Assembly: GCF_003610195.1 (NCBI RefSeq)
Contig: NZ_RAPO01000002.1
Location: 1,240,001-1,304,000 of the forward strand
Length of the DNA: 64,000 nucleotides
Source: Halopiger aswanensis
Lineage (GTDB): Archaea > Halobacteriota > Halobacteria > Halobacteriales > Natrialbaceae
Direction: 5' to 3'
Positions within the stretch are counted from its first letter, which is position 1. Each line of letters starts with the position of its first letter. Shown here piece after piece: positions 43,054-51,077 of this stretch. The position numbers and the translations under genes are program-made. The notes beneath the pieces are model-generated. The model did not search any database, was not told the origin of the DNA, and worked only from the letters and a program-made list of their open reading frames with translations.

Positions 43054-43185
43054 TAGCTGCCAACTCTAGACGAGTTTCACAGCGAATAGAAAGAAATCTT
43101 TTGATGACTTCCAGTAGTCTCTGCTGTGAACGAAAGTCCAAATAGCCATAATTACTTAATAGGTTGGTTCGTATAGCTTTCATCG

Positions 43186-43287
43186 ATGACTACTCGTCGC
43201 AGCCCGTATCGAGACGAACATATCTGGTCTGGAGCGGTCACCAGCCTCGAGGGGCTGCGAGCAAACGAACGGCGGGGACGGTGGTGA
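43186..43287 (+). CDS. Candidate 33-residue leaderless peptide before the second ArlC-D/E gene
   Basis: ATG 43186 to TGA 43285-43287 reads MTTRRSPYRDEHIWSG and ends RANERRGRW; it is basic, unlike most haloarchaeal proteins. An AT-rich TTACTTAATA at 43151-43160 lies about 26-35 bp before the ATG, the distance expected of a TATA box for a leaderless transcript. The next gene's ATG (43295) is eight bases after the stop. It may be a regulatory upstream ORF or just a chance start at the transcript end. Confidence 0.4.
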   Translation: MTTRRSPYRDEHIWSGAVTSLEGLRANERRGRW

Positions 43288-43294
43288 GTACACG

Positions 43295-45637
43295 ATGCTA
43301 TTGTCCATAATCGGGAATTTACTCGGCGACGGCGACGAGCAAAACACCGACGGGAACGACGGCGGTTCCGGCGGTGGGAACGACCTCATGGGCGGTGACC
43401 TCTCGGGCAGTACGAGCGACGAGGGGCTGATGCCCGGCACGAACAACTCGAACGCCAGTGGCGACGACGATATCCTCGCCGACGGCAGCAACGGCGGCAT
43501 GGGCGGGATGGACGACATGGGCGGCGATGACGACCTGCTCAGCGACGACGGCGGGATGGGCGGCATGGATATGGACGGCGAGATGTCGCTCGACGGCATG
43601 GACGACGGCGGGGGTGACGACGGACCCTCCAGCGAGCTCGAGTCCCGCGTCGAGGAGATCGAAAACAACGTCGGCTCGCTTTCCTCGACGGTCAACACCG
43701 TCCAGAGCGAGAACGAGAAGATCAGCGACTCCCTCGAGGAGATCGAGGAGGACATCCGCAAGCTGCTGGAAGTCTACGAGATGGTGACTCAGGGGGTGAA
43801 CCCGTTCGTCGAGGGTGACTCCCTGAGCGACTCATTCGAGCACGGCAGCGGCGGCGGCAGCGCCCAGGGAACGGGCAACTTCGGCGACGAGAGCCTGTTC
43901 GACAGCGACGTCGAGGACGAGGAAGACGAGGAGATCGACGACGATATCGCCAACGCCGAAGCCGAGGACTTCCTCGACGACGGAATGGACGAGATGGACG
44001 ACGAGGACGACCTCGAGTTCGACGACGTCGGGATGGACGACGAGTTCGACGAGATGGACGACGACGGTGAGGATGACTTCGAACTCGAGGACGGAGACGA
44101 CGCGAGTGCCGGCTCCGACTCGGCCGACGGGGACCTCTCGTTCGACGAACTGAAATCCGAGTACGAGTCCGGCGACGCCGACTGGGACGGAGACGACGCG
44201 AGCGAGGCCGGTGCTGACGATACCGACGACGCCGAGGACCCGTTCGCGGAGGCAGACGACGCGGAGGGCGACGACCTCGGATTCGACGACGGGGCTGACG
44301 AGGGCGAGGACGAGCTGTTCGCCGAGGACGCCGCCGAGACAGGTGCCGCTACCGCCGAGACCGAGCCCGCCGCGACGATCGACGACCTCGAGAACGAGTC
44401 GACGAACACCGAGCCCACCGGCGACATCGCCTGGGACGACGGCGGCCGACCGTACCTCGAGTCGATCCCCTCGGAGTACGATACCCAGTTCGTCGTGATG
44501 GACTGGCTGGACTACCTCGTCAGCGAAGCGGGGCTCAACGGCGCCGCTCGAACCATCAAGTTCTACGAGTCGATTCGATGGGTGAGTTCGCCGGTCGAAG
44601 CCCACCTCCAGACGACGCTGAACGGATTCGGCGGCGGGCCGGACGTCGAGGAGCCGGAGCCGCGGTCGGCACTGGGCGTCAACCACAAGCGCAGTCTCTG
44701 GCGGATCAGTCAGATCAAAACGCCGGAGAAAGAACGGAAACGGTTCGAGGAGTGGCTAGCCCAGGAGGGGCTAGACGGTGCCGAGGGCGACTTTGCGGGC
44801 ACCGAGGCGGACACGGACGAGGACGAACTCTCGATCGACATCGAAGGCGCCGAGGATGCGGCCGACGACCTCGAGATCGATTCGGCCGACGACGCTGATG
44901 ACGAAGCCGATGCGGACGCCGGTGATGCCGACGAGCTTGATACTGGCGTCAACACCGGGAACGCAGGGACTGACGACGAAGCCGATGCAGACGGCGACTC
45001 GGGCGAAGAACTCGTCTACACCGCCGTCGACGACGTCGACGAGCCGGCGACCGACGGTGCCGACGCGAGTTCCGACGACGCGGACACGACCGCGACCGCA
45101 GACGCGTACGCGAACGAACCCGAGCAGGCCGAGCAGGTTGCCGACGACGAGTCCGGTGGGACGACGTTCGAGCACGTCGACATCGATCACGACGACGAGG
45201 CGGAGGCCGACACCAACGGCGCCCAGAAGATTCTCATCGACGAGTCGGGATCGGAGGACGACGCGAACGCAGCCTCGAGCGCCGAGACGAGTCGAACTCG
45301 AGAGGCCGCACCGGACGCCGGAACCGAGACCGACGCTGTCTGGACGGACGGCACGAACGCGACCGTCCTCCGCGAGAACCACAGCCGCGTCGCTGACGAC
45401 GAATTTAACGCCGACAACGGTCAGATGATCTGGGTCGACTCGGACGTCGTGCTCTCGGAGGCCGGGGCCGACCTCTACAACACGGGCGGCTACGCTCGAG
45501 CGTCGGGTGCCGAGACGGCGGATGAAAACGGTGACGACTCGCTCAAACCGCTGTTCATCCCGGACGAGGACGGGAACCTGACGATCGAGCCCGTCCAGTT
45601 GCTCCTCGTCCACGACGACGAGACGGATCGGAGCTGA
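43295..45637 (+). CDS. ArlC-ArlD/E fusion protein 2 with long acidic tail
   Basis: A 780-aa protein. Residues 1-110 are Gly/Asp/Met-rich and low in complexity. Residues 110-170 are a coiled coil ending MVTQGVNPFV, the ArlC signature. Residues 175-380 are an acidic linker. Residues 385-495 are the ArlD/E domain (RPYLESIPSEYDTQFVVMDW, HKRSLWRISQIKTPEKERKR). Residues 495-780 are an unusual acidic Thr/Ala/Asp-rich tail that ends with an ordered piece (GQMIWVDSDVVLSEAGADLY). It is a larger paralog of the protein at 39082, and its stop is six bases before arlH. Confidence 0.85.
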   Translation: MLLSIIGNLLGDGDEQNTDGNDGGSGGGNDLMGGDLSGSTSDEGLMPGTNNSNASGDDDILADGSNGGMGGMDDMGGDDDLLSDDGGMGGMDMDGEMSLDGMDDGGGDDGPSSELESRVEEIENNVGSLSSTVNTVQSENEKISDSLEEIEEDIRKLLEVYEMVTQGVNPFVEGDSLSDSFEHGSGGGSAQGTGNFGDESLFDSDVEDEEDEEIDDDIANAEAEDFLDDGMDEMDDEDDLEFDDVGMDDEFDEMDDDGEDDFELEDGDDASAGSDSADGDLSFDELKSEYESGDADWDGDDASEAGADDTDDAEDPFAEADDAEGDDLGFDDGADEGEDELFAEDAAETGAATAETEPAATIDDLENESTNTEPTGDIAWDDGGRPYLESIPSEYDTQFVVMDWLDYLVSEAGLNGAARTIKFYESIRWVSSPVEAHLQTTLNGFGGGPDVEEPEPRSALGVNHKRSLWRISQIKTPEKERKRFEEWLAQEGLDGAEGDFAGTEADTDEDELSIDIEGAEDAADDLEIDSADDADDEADADAGDADELDTGVNTGNAGTDDEADADGDSGEELVYTAVDDVDEPATDGADASSDDADTTATADAYANEPEQAEQVADDESGGTTFEHVDIDHDDEAEADTNGAQKILIDESGSEDDANAASSAETSRTREAAPDAGTETDAVWTDGTNATVLRENHSRVADDEFNADNGQMIWVDSDVVLSEAGADLYNTGGYARASGAETADENGDDSLKPLFIPDEDGNLTIEPVQLLLVHDDETDRS

Positions 45638-45643
45638 TGCACT

Positions 45644-46402
45644 ATGAGTAAGCTTAACAATATCTTCTCTATCGGGTTGGACGACCGCGACCGACTCAAC
45701 AAGGAACTCGGTGGCGGCATTCCGACCGGCAGTATCGTTCTCATGGAAGGCGACTACGGGGCCGGCAAAAGTGCGATCTCCCAGCGGTTCGCCTACGGCT
45801 TATGCGAGACGGGCAAGTCGGTCACGTTCCTCTCGACGGAACTCGAGGTGAAGGGCTTTATCGACCAGATGGACTCGCTGAACTACAACGTCGAGGAACA
45901 CCTCCTGTTCGAGAACATGCTGTTCCTCCACGGCGATCTCGACAGCGGGGGCGTCCTCTCCTCGAACACCGACGAGGACAACCGGCAGGATCTCCTGACG
46001 GATCTGATGGAAGAGGAGACGCTGTGGTCCGCCGATATCGTCATCATCGACACCTTCGACGCGATCCTCCGTAACGATCCGAAGTTCGAGGCGCTGGTCC
46101 GGCAAAACGAGGAGCGCCAGGCCGCCCTCGAGATCATCTCGTTCCTCCGCGATATCATCTCCCAGGGGAAAGTCGTCGTGCTGACGGTCGACCCCTCGAC
46201 GGTCGGCGAGGAGGCGATCGGGCCGTTCCGATCGATCGCCGACGTGTTCATCGAACTCGAGATGATCGAAGTCGGGAACGACATCCGCCGCCAGCTGTTC
46301 ATCAAGCGGTTTGCGGGGATGGGCGAACAGGTCGGCGACCGGGTTGGCTACTCGGTTCGGTCCGGAACCGGAATCGTCATCGAGAACCGGAGCGTCGCCT
46401 AA
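45644..46402 (+). CDS. arlH: Archaellum motor regulatory ATPase ArlH
   Basis: A 252-aa RecA-like ATP-binding protein of the KaiC family. Walker A is [15 protein letters not shown] near residues 33-48 and Walker B is [10 protein letters not shown] near residue 130. It binds ArlI to regulate motor assembly and switching. Its ATG is six bases after the preceding stop. The arlI start follows 15 bp later, so the genes are co-transcribed. Confidence 0.95.
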   Translation: MSKLNNIFSIGLDDRDRLNKELGGGIPTGSIVLMEGDYGAGKSAISQRFAYGLCETGKSVTFLSTELEVKGFIDQMDSLNYNVEEHLLFENMLFLHGDLDSGGVLSSNTDEDNRQDLLTDLMEEETLWSADIVIIDTFDAILRNDPKFEALVRQNEERQAALEIISFLRDIISQGKVVVLTVDPSTVGEEAIGPFRSIADVFIELEMIEVGNDIRRQLFIKRFAGMGEQVGDRVGYSVRSGTGIVIENRSVA

Positions 46403-46417
46403 GACGGTGGTCGCCGC

Positions 46418-48091
46418 ATGACGGAAATGGGGACGCCGAAGCCGTCGGACGAGCTTCAGGAAATAGCCGCGCGTCGGCCGCACCTCCGCGAGCATCTGAA
46501 GAAGTTCCGACAGATTACCGGCGAGTTCCCGATGTTGATCGACGAGCCGACGGCCGAACACGAGGTCGCGCACCCGAACGTTCTCTACCCGGTCGGCGGG
46601 CCGATTTACAGTCACGTCTACGGCGACGTCGGGACGAAGATGCAGTACTTCGCCGTCGAGCCGACGCTCTCGGAAGAAGAACAGGAGGTCTTCGAGAGCG
46701 TCAAAGACTCCCTGCTGCGCCGCAGCGCGACGAAGAAGGCCCCGGAGAAGGACGCCGAGTACGACGACCGGATCGAAGAGTTGCTCCAGGAGACGACCCA
46801 CATCAAGGGCGAGGAGACGGACAACCTCCTCGAGGAGCTGAAGGTTCGGTTCCACCCCGGCATCGAGGAGGTGCCCCAGGAGACCTACGAGAACATCCGC
46901 TACCGCCTGAATCGGGATATCGTCGGATTGGGGCCGCTCGAGCCGATCATGCGCGACCCGGAGAACGAGGACATTCACGTGATCGGCCCCAACGAGTGTT
47001 ACGTCGATCACGGCGTGTTCGGGATGGTCGAGACGTCGGTCGACTTCGGGACGCGAGAGGCGTTCGACCGCTGGCTCTCGAACATGGGCGAGCGGATCGG
47101 CAACCCGATGACCGACGCGGAGCCGATCGTCGACTCGACGCTGCCCGACGGCTCGCGTCTGAACGTGATCTACAGCGACGACGTGAGCGTGAAAGGGCCC
47201 AGCCTCACGATCCGTCAGGGCGACGAGGTCCCGCTTTCAGTGACTCAGATTACGAACTGGGGGACGCTCTCGCCCGAACTGGCCGCGTACCTCTGGCTCT
47301 GTCTCGAGAACGAGCAGACCGTGTTCGTCGTCGGGGAGACGGCGTCGGGGAAGACGACGACGCTGAACTCCATCATGTCCTTCATCCCGCGGGACTCGAA
47401 GATCTACACCGCGGAGGACACCGCCGAGGTGCTGCCGCCCCACGATACGTGGCAACAACTCCTCACTCGAGAGAGCCAGAGCGAGGACAGCGTCGACGTC
47501 GACATGTTCAAACTGGTCGAGGCCGCGCTGCGTTCCCGCCCCGAATACATCGTCGTGGGTGAGGTTCGTGGTGAGGAGGGTCGCATGGCGTTCCAGGCGG
47601 CCCAGACCGGCCACCCGGTCATGCTGACCTTCCACGCGAGCGACATCGTCTCGATGATCCAGCGCTTTACCGGGGACCCGATCAACGTCCCCGAGACGTT
47701 CATGGACAACGCCGACGTGGCGCTGTTCCAGAACCGCGTCAAGCAGGGCGACGACGTCCTGCGTCGCGTCACGTCGGTCCAGGAGATCGAGGGCTACTCC
47801 GAGCAGATGGACGGGGTCGTCACCCGCCAGGTGTTCTACTGGGACCCCGTCGAGGACGAGATCGTCTTCCAGGGGATGAACAACTCCTACGTGCTCGAGG
47901 ACCAGATCGCGACGCTGCTCGGCTACGCGGAGACGCGGGACATCTACGACGACCTGCGATTCCGCGCCGACATCATCGAGCGGATGATCCAGGAGAACAT
48001 CCTCGAGTACCACGAGGTGAACTCGGCGATCGAGTCGTTCCAGCGCGACGGCGTCGAAGGGCTGCCGTTCCACATCACGCGGCCGGACTAA
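46418..48091 (+). CDS. arlI: Archaellum assembly and rotation ATPase ArlI
   Basis: A 557-aa type II/IV secretion ATPase. Walker A is VVGETASGKTTTLNS, the Asp box is TAEDTAEVLPPHD, Walker B is YIVVGEVRGEEGR, and the His box is ATGHPV-like (QAAQTGHPVMLTFHASD). The N-terminal half (residues 1-150) is the archaellum-specific domain. It drives both filament growth and rotation with ArlJ. Length is normal for haloarchaea. Confidence 0.96.
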   Translation: MTEMGTPKPSDELQEIAARRPHLREHLKKFRQITGEFPMLIDEPTAEHEVAHPNVLYPVGGPIYSHVYGDVGTKMQYFAVEPTLSEEEQEVFESVKDSLLRRSATKKAPEKDAEYDDRIEELLQETTHIKGEETDNLLEELKVRFHPGIEEVPQETYENIRYRLNRDIVGLGPLEPIMRDPENEDIHVIGPNECYVDHGVFGMVETSVDFGTREAFDRWLSNMGERIGNPMTDAEPIVDSTLPDGSRLNVIYSDDVSVKGPSLTIRQGDEVPLSVTQITNWGTLSPELAAYLWLCLENEQTVFVVGETASGKTTTLNSIMSFIPRDSKIYTAEDTAEVLPPHDTWQQLLTRESQSEDSVDVDMFKLVEAALRSRPEYIVVGEVRGEEGRMAFQAAQTGHPVMLTFHASDIVSMIQRFTGDPINVPETFMDNADVALFQNRVKQGDDVLRRVTSVQEIEGYSEQMDGVVTRQVFYWDPVEDEIVFQGMNNSYVLEDQIATLLGYAETRDIYDDLRFRADIIERMIQENILEYHEVNSAIESFQRDGVEGLPFHITRPD

Positions 48092-48175
48092 CGGTGCGAC
48101 CGCGACTGACGAACCGACTACCAGCACCGACGGCGATACCTAAATGCTAAGACAATTCACGAGAGATGAGAGCGT

Positions 48176-49084
48176 ATGACTGAGGACGTCGTCGCCGATT
48201 TCACGGGGCGGTTCTTTTTCAATCGCGGCGGTTCGGGGGATGGGACGCCGTTTAACGGACGGATTATCACGACCGAAAAGCGAGTCGTGCTCGTGACCGA
48301 GGACGATAAGAAGACGATTCCGCTCTCGCGGGTCATCGACGTCAACGTCGGCTCCGTCCCGAGTCACGTCAGGCAGTTCTTCGACGACACGGTGACGATC
48401 GGCTACAAGACCGACGAGGGGACCCGCAGCGCGGTCATCGAGAGCCGCGGCGAGTCGGTCGAGGAGTTCGTCTCGCTGCTGTTTCGCTGTCTGCTGGACG
48501 GCCGCAAAGCCGCCGTTCGCCATCCGGCCCGCGTCGGCGGCCGCGTCAAGGACACCTCGGTCGTCCCGGGACGGATCGGCATCGACGACCGCCGGATCAC
48601 GGTCCGCTCGAAGGCCGGTACCTTCAGCTTCGACGTCGAGACCGTCATGGAGATCGACCGAACCAACAAGATCGGCGAGAGCGACGACCGCGTGACGCTG
48701 GTCGTCAAACACATCGATCGCGAGTCCGGACTGACCCAGACGTCGCTGATCGCCCCCTCGAAGAGCCAGTACGTGAACCTGCTCGCCCGGTTCCTGCGCC
48801 TCGAGTTCGACGAACTTCGCGAGGAGGTCGCGGACCTCGAGCTCTCGAACCCCGAAAAGCGGGTGCTGGTCGGGATCCACGCGACCGGCGGCGACATCGA
48901 CTTCACCAACATGTTAGACGGCGATCCGACCTACGTGACGAACGTCCTCAACTCGGTCCAGCGGAAGGGACTGATCGTCGAGAACGGCGGCGATATGTCG
49001 CTGACGACGAAAGGACGGATCATCGTCAGCGAGCGGATCGAGGACGTCAACGCGGGCGGGACGCTCGATCAACTCGATCGGTAG
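48176..49084 (+). CDS. cheF2: CheF chemotaxis adaptor 2 (DUF439)
   Basis: A 302-aa paralog of the CheF protein at 35156. It shares the N-terminal fold (DFTGRFFFNRGGSGDG, RIITTEKRVVLVTEDDKKTI) and the C-terminal helices (LDGDPTYVTNVLNSVQRKGL). The presence of two CheFs fits known haloarchaeal biology, where one is essential for tactic switching and the other modulates it. An 84-bp spacer with TATA-like CCTAAATGCTAAG (48139-48151) suggests its own promoter. Confidence 0.92.
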   Translation: MTEDVVADFTGRFFFNRGGSGDGTPFNGRIITTEKRVVLVTEDDKKTIPLSRVIDVNVGSVPSHVRQFFDDTVTIGYKTDEGTRSAVIESRGESVEEFVSLLFRCLLDGRKAAVRHPARVGGRVKDTSVVPGRIGIDDRRITVRSKAGTFSFDVETVMEIDRTNKIGESDDRVTLVVKHIDRESGLTQTSLIAPSKSQYVNLLARFLRLEFDELREEVADLELSNPEKRVLVGIHATGGDIDFTNMLDGDPTYVTNVLNSVQRKGLIVENGGDMSLTTKGRIIVSERIEDVNAGGTLDQLDR

Positions 49085-49176
49085 AAGCGCGGTTCGGATC
49101 GACCGCAGCGAGGGGAATCACGACAAAGCGAACGGCGAAGCCGCGAGCGATCCGACGGAGGAAAAGTCCGGCGAGC

Positions 49177-50391
49177 TTACCGGTCGAACAGTTCGTCCGG
49201 ATCGATGCGCGTGTTCTGGGAGTTCTCGACGAGTAAGTCGGCGAGCGCCTGCTCGAGTTCGTCCCGTCGCGGCAGGGCGAGCATCTGGCAGGTAAACACC
49301 TGGTCGCTGTCGGTCTGGATGCTCGAGTCGAGCATGAACGCGTGATCGTCGGTTTCGGCGATTTTCGAGGTGATCGGGCTCATGATCGACGAACCGGTGT
49401 CGGCGACGAACTCCGGGGGCTGGTGCTTGATCTCGGCGTCTAAGACGTTCGCCCAGCCGTCGATGAAGCCGCTGGTCATGATGTTGCCCAGTTCCTTCAG
49501 CGCCTCCTGTTCCATGCTGCCCCACTGTTCGTCGGTCTCCATCGGGACCAGCGAGTCGACGACCGCCCGTCCGGAGGGCTGGTCGAACAGGATCACGAGG
49601 TAGCCGCCGAGTTTGCCCTCGAACTCCATGACGTTGCCGACGTAGCGCTTGTTGCCGACCTCGCGCGGAATGTCCTCGATCGGCACGAGCGTCAGCCGGC
49701 TGACGTTGACGTTCGTGTCGATGCCGGTCATCGAGGTGATGTTCGTCGCGGCCTTCTCGGCACCCTCCTTGGTCATGTCGGTGAAGACCTCGAGTTTCTC
49801 GAAGGAGATCCCGTCCTCGGCCCGGGGCGTGAGCGCACGCTCGAGCGAGGTGGAATCGGGAACCAGCAGAATGCGGAAGTCGACGGGTTCGTTGACCGAG
49901 CCCTGCGAGGCTTCGACGCGGCTGCGGAACACGAGCAGGTGGGTGTCCTCCTCCGTCGCAGATTTGGGCAAGACGTCGACGCCGGTGCCCTCGATGTAGT
50001 CCGGCGGCGAGTTCTTGATCTTGGCGTTCAAGTAGTTCGCCCAGCCGTCGACGAAGCCGCTGGACATGATGTTGCCGACTTCTTTGATGCTGCTCTTTTT
50101 CTTCTCGGGGTCGTCGGCGGGAACGAGTTCGTCGGTGATCGCGCGTCGGCCCCGTTCGTCGAACGCGAGGACGACCTCGCCCGAAATTTCGCCGCTTAGA
50201 TCGATGTTGACGCCGGCGAATTCCGTGCCGATGAATTCGTACTGCAGGTCCGACGCGGACATCAGCGAGACGTTGGTCACCTGTACGTTCGTGCTGATTC
50301 CCGTCAACTGTGCCAGCGATTCGGCAGCCGACTGTGCGCCGTCGTGGGCGAGCTCCTGAAAGGTCTCGAGTTCTCGAATGTCGATTTCCAT
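49177..50391 (-). CDS. cheC: CheC phosphatase, two tandem CheC domains
   Basis: A 404-aa CheY-P phosphatase of the CheC/CheX/FliY family. Two tandem domains each carry the phosphatase helix: SSIKEVGNIMSSGFVDGWAN (about residues 100-118) and EALKELGNIMTSGFIDGWAN (about 296-315). The first matches the D/S-xxx-E-xx-N consensus fully; the second has Glu in the first position. Its start is six bases downstream of the cheY stop, so cheY and cheC form one transcript. Partner CheD is not in the window. Confidence 0.92.
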   Translation of the reverse strand: MEIDIRELETFQELAHDGAQSAAESLAQLTGISTNVQVTNVSLMSASDLQYEFIGTEFAGVNIDLSGEISGEVVLAFDERGRRAITDELVPADDPEKKKSSIKEVGNIMSSGFVDGWANYLNAKIKNSPPDYIEGTGVDVLPKSATEEDTHLLVFRSRVEASQGSVNEPVDFRILLVPDSTSLERALTPRAEDGISFEKLEVFTDMTKEGAEKAATNITSMTGIDTNVNVSRLTLVPIEDIPREVGNKRYVGNVMEFEGKLGGYLVILFDQPSGRAVVDSLVPMETDEQWGSMEQEALKELGNIMTSGFIDGWANVLDAEIKHQPPEFVADTGSSIMSPITSKIAETDDHAFMLDSSIQTDSDQVFTCQMLALPRRDELEQALADLLVENSQNTRIDPDELFDR

Positions 50392-50397
50392 GGCGAC

Positions 50398-50754
50398 TTA
50401 CCCAGCGACGATGCTGTTGAGTTCCTCGAGCACGCTCTCCTTCTGGAAGGGTTTCGTGATGTAGCCCTCGGCGCCGGCCTTGATCGAGTCTTTCATCTGC
50501 TCGGCCTGCTCGACGCTGGTGCACATGACGACCTTCGCGTCCGGATCCATGTCCGTGATCTCGTCGGTCGCCTCGATTCCGTCCTTGATCGGCATGACGA
50601 TGTCCATAAAGACGATGTCCGGCGATTCTTCCTGGTAGAGTTCGACGGCTTCGACGCCGTTTTCGGCTTCCCCGACGATGTTGTGGTCTTCTTCGAGGAT
50701 TTCACGGAGGAGATCCCGCATGAACCCAGAATCGTCTGTAATCAGCACGTCCAT
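50398..50754 (-). CDS. cheY: Chemotaxis response regulator CheY
   Basis: A 118-aa single-domain receiver. The acidic pocket (VLITDDSGFMRDLL), phosphoacceptor aspartate (DIVFMDIVMP, residue 53 or so), Thr/Ser (CTSVEQAEQ) and Lys (ITKPFQ) are all in place. CheA phosphorylates it and CheF then binds CheY-P. ATG 50754 gives the usual start; the longer frame (50859) adds an unrelated leader. A TATA-like GATCGTTAAGT-type sequence lies about 30 bp upstream. Confidence 0.95.
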   Translation of the reverse strand: MDVLITDDSGFMRDLLREILEEDHNIVGEAENGVEAVELYQEESPDIVFMDIVMPIKDGIEATDEITDMDPDAKVVMCTSVEQAEQMKDSIKAGAEGYITKPFQKESVLEELNSIVAG

Positions 50755-51077
50755 GAACGGTCCAATACACCAAGATGACTTAACGATACTGCCCGAATGA
50801 ACTACTTCGTTACTGGGTATAGGGCCGAGAAAATAGTGGAGTAGGGAATCGTGTGTCACTGAAACGACGAATCATCTCGAGCGGACGGCAGTAAACCGGT
50901 TCACCTTGCACATGCGCGCGTACGAAGGACTATATATTTATTGGCCGTCGCATCGGCTGATCGACTGCGACCGAGTACGGAACGGCAGCCGGTAATCGCA
51001 GTGATCGGCGGCGATCGGGTGCGCCTCGAGAAGACCGGAAGCGAACGGCGACGGCGATGACGAAAACAGTTCGGCGA
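50755..51077. other. Intergenic region between cheY and cheA, with an orphan TATA-like box
   Basis: No gene is seen in 323 bases. The end near cheY is its promoter. A strong AT run TATATATTTA (50931-50940) has no ORF near it on either strand. It could be the promoter of a small RNA or a long cheY leader. Confidence 0.45.
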
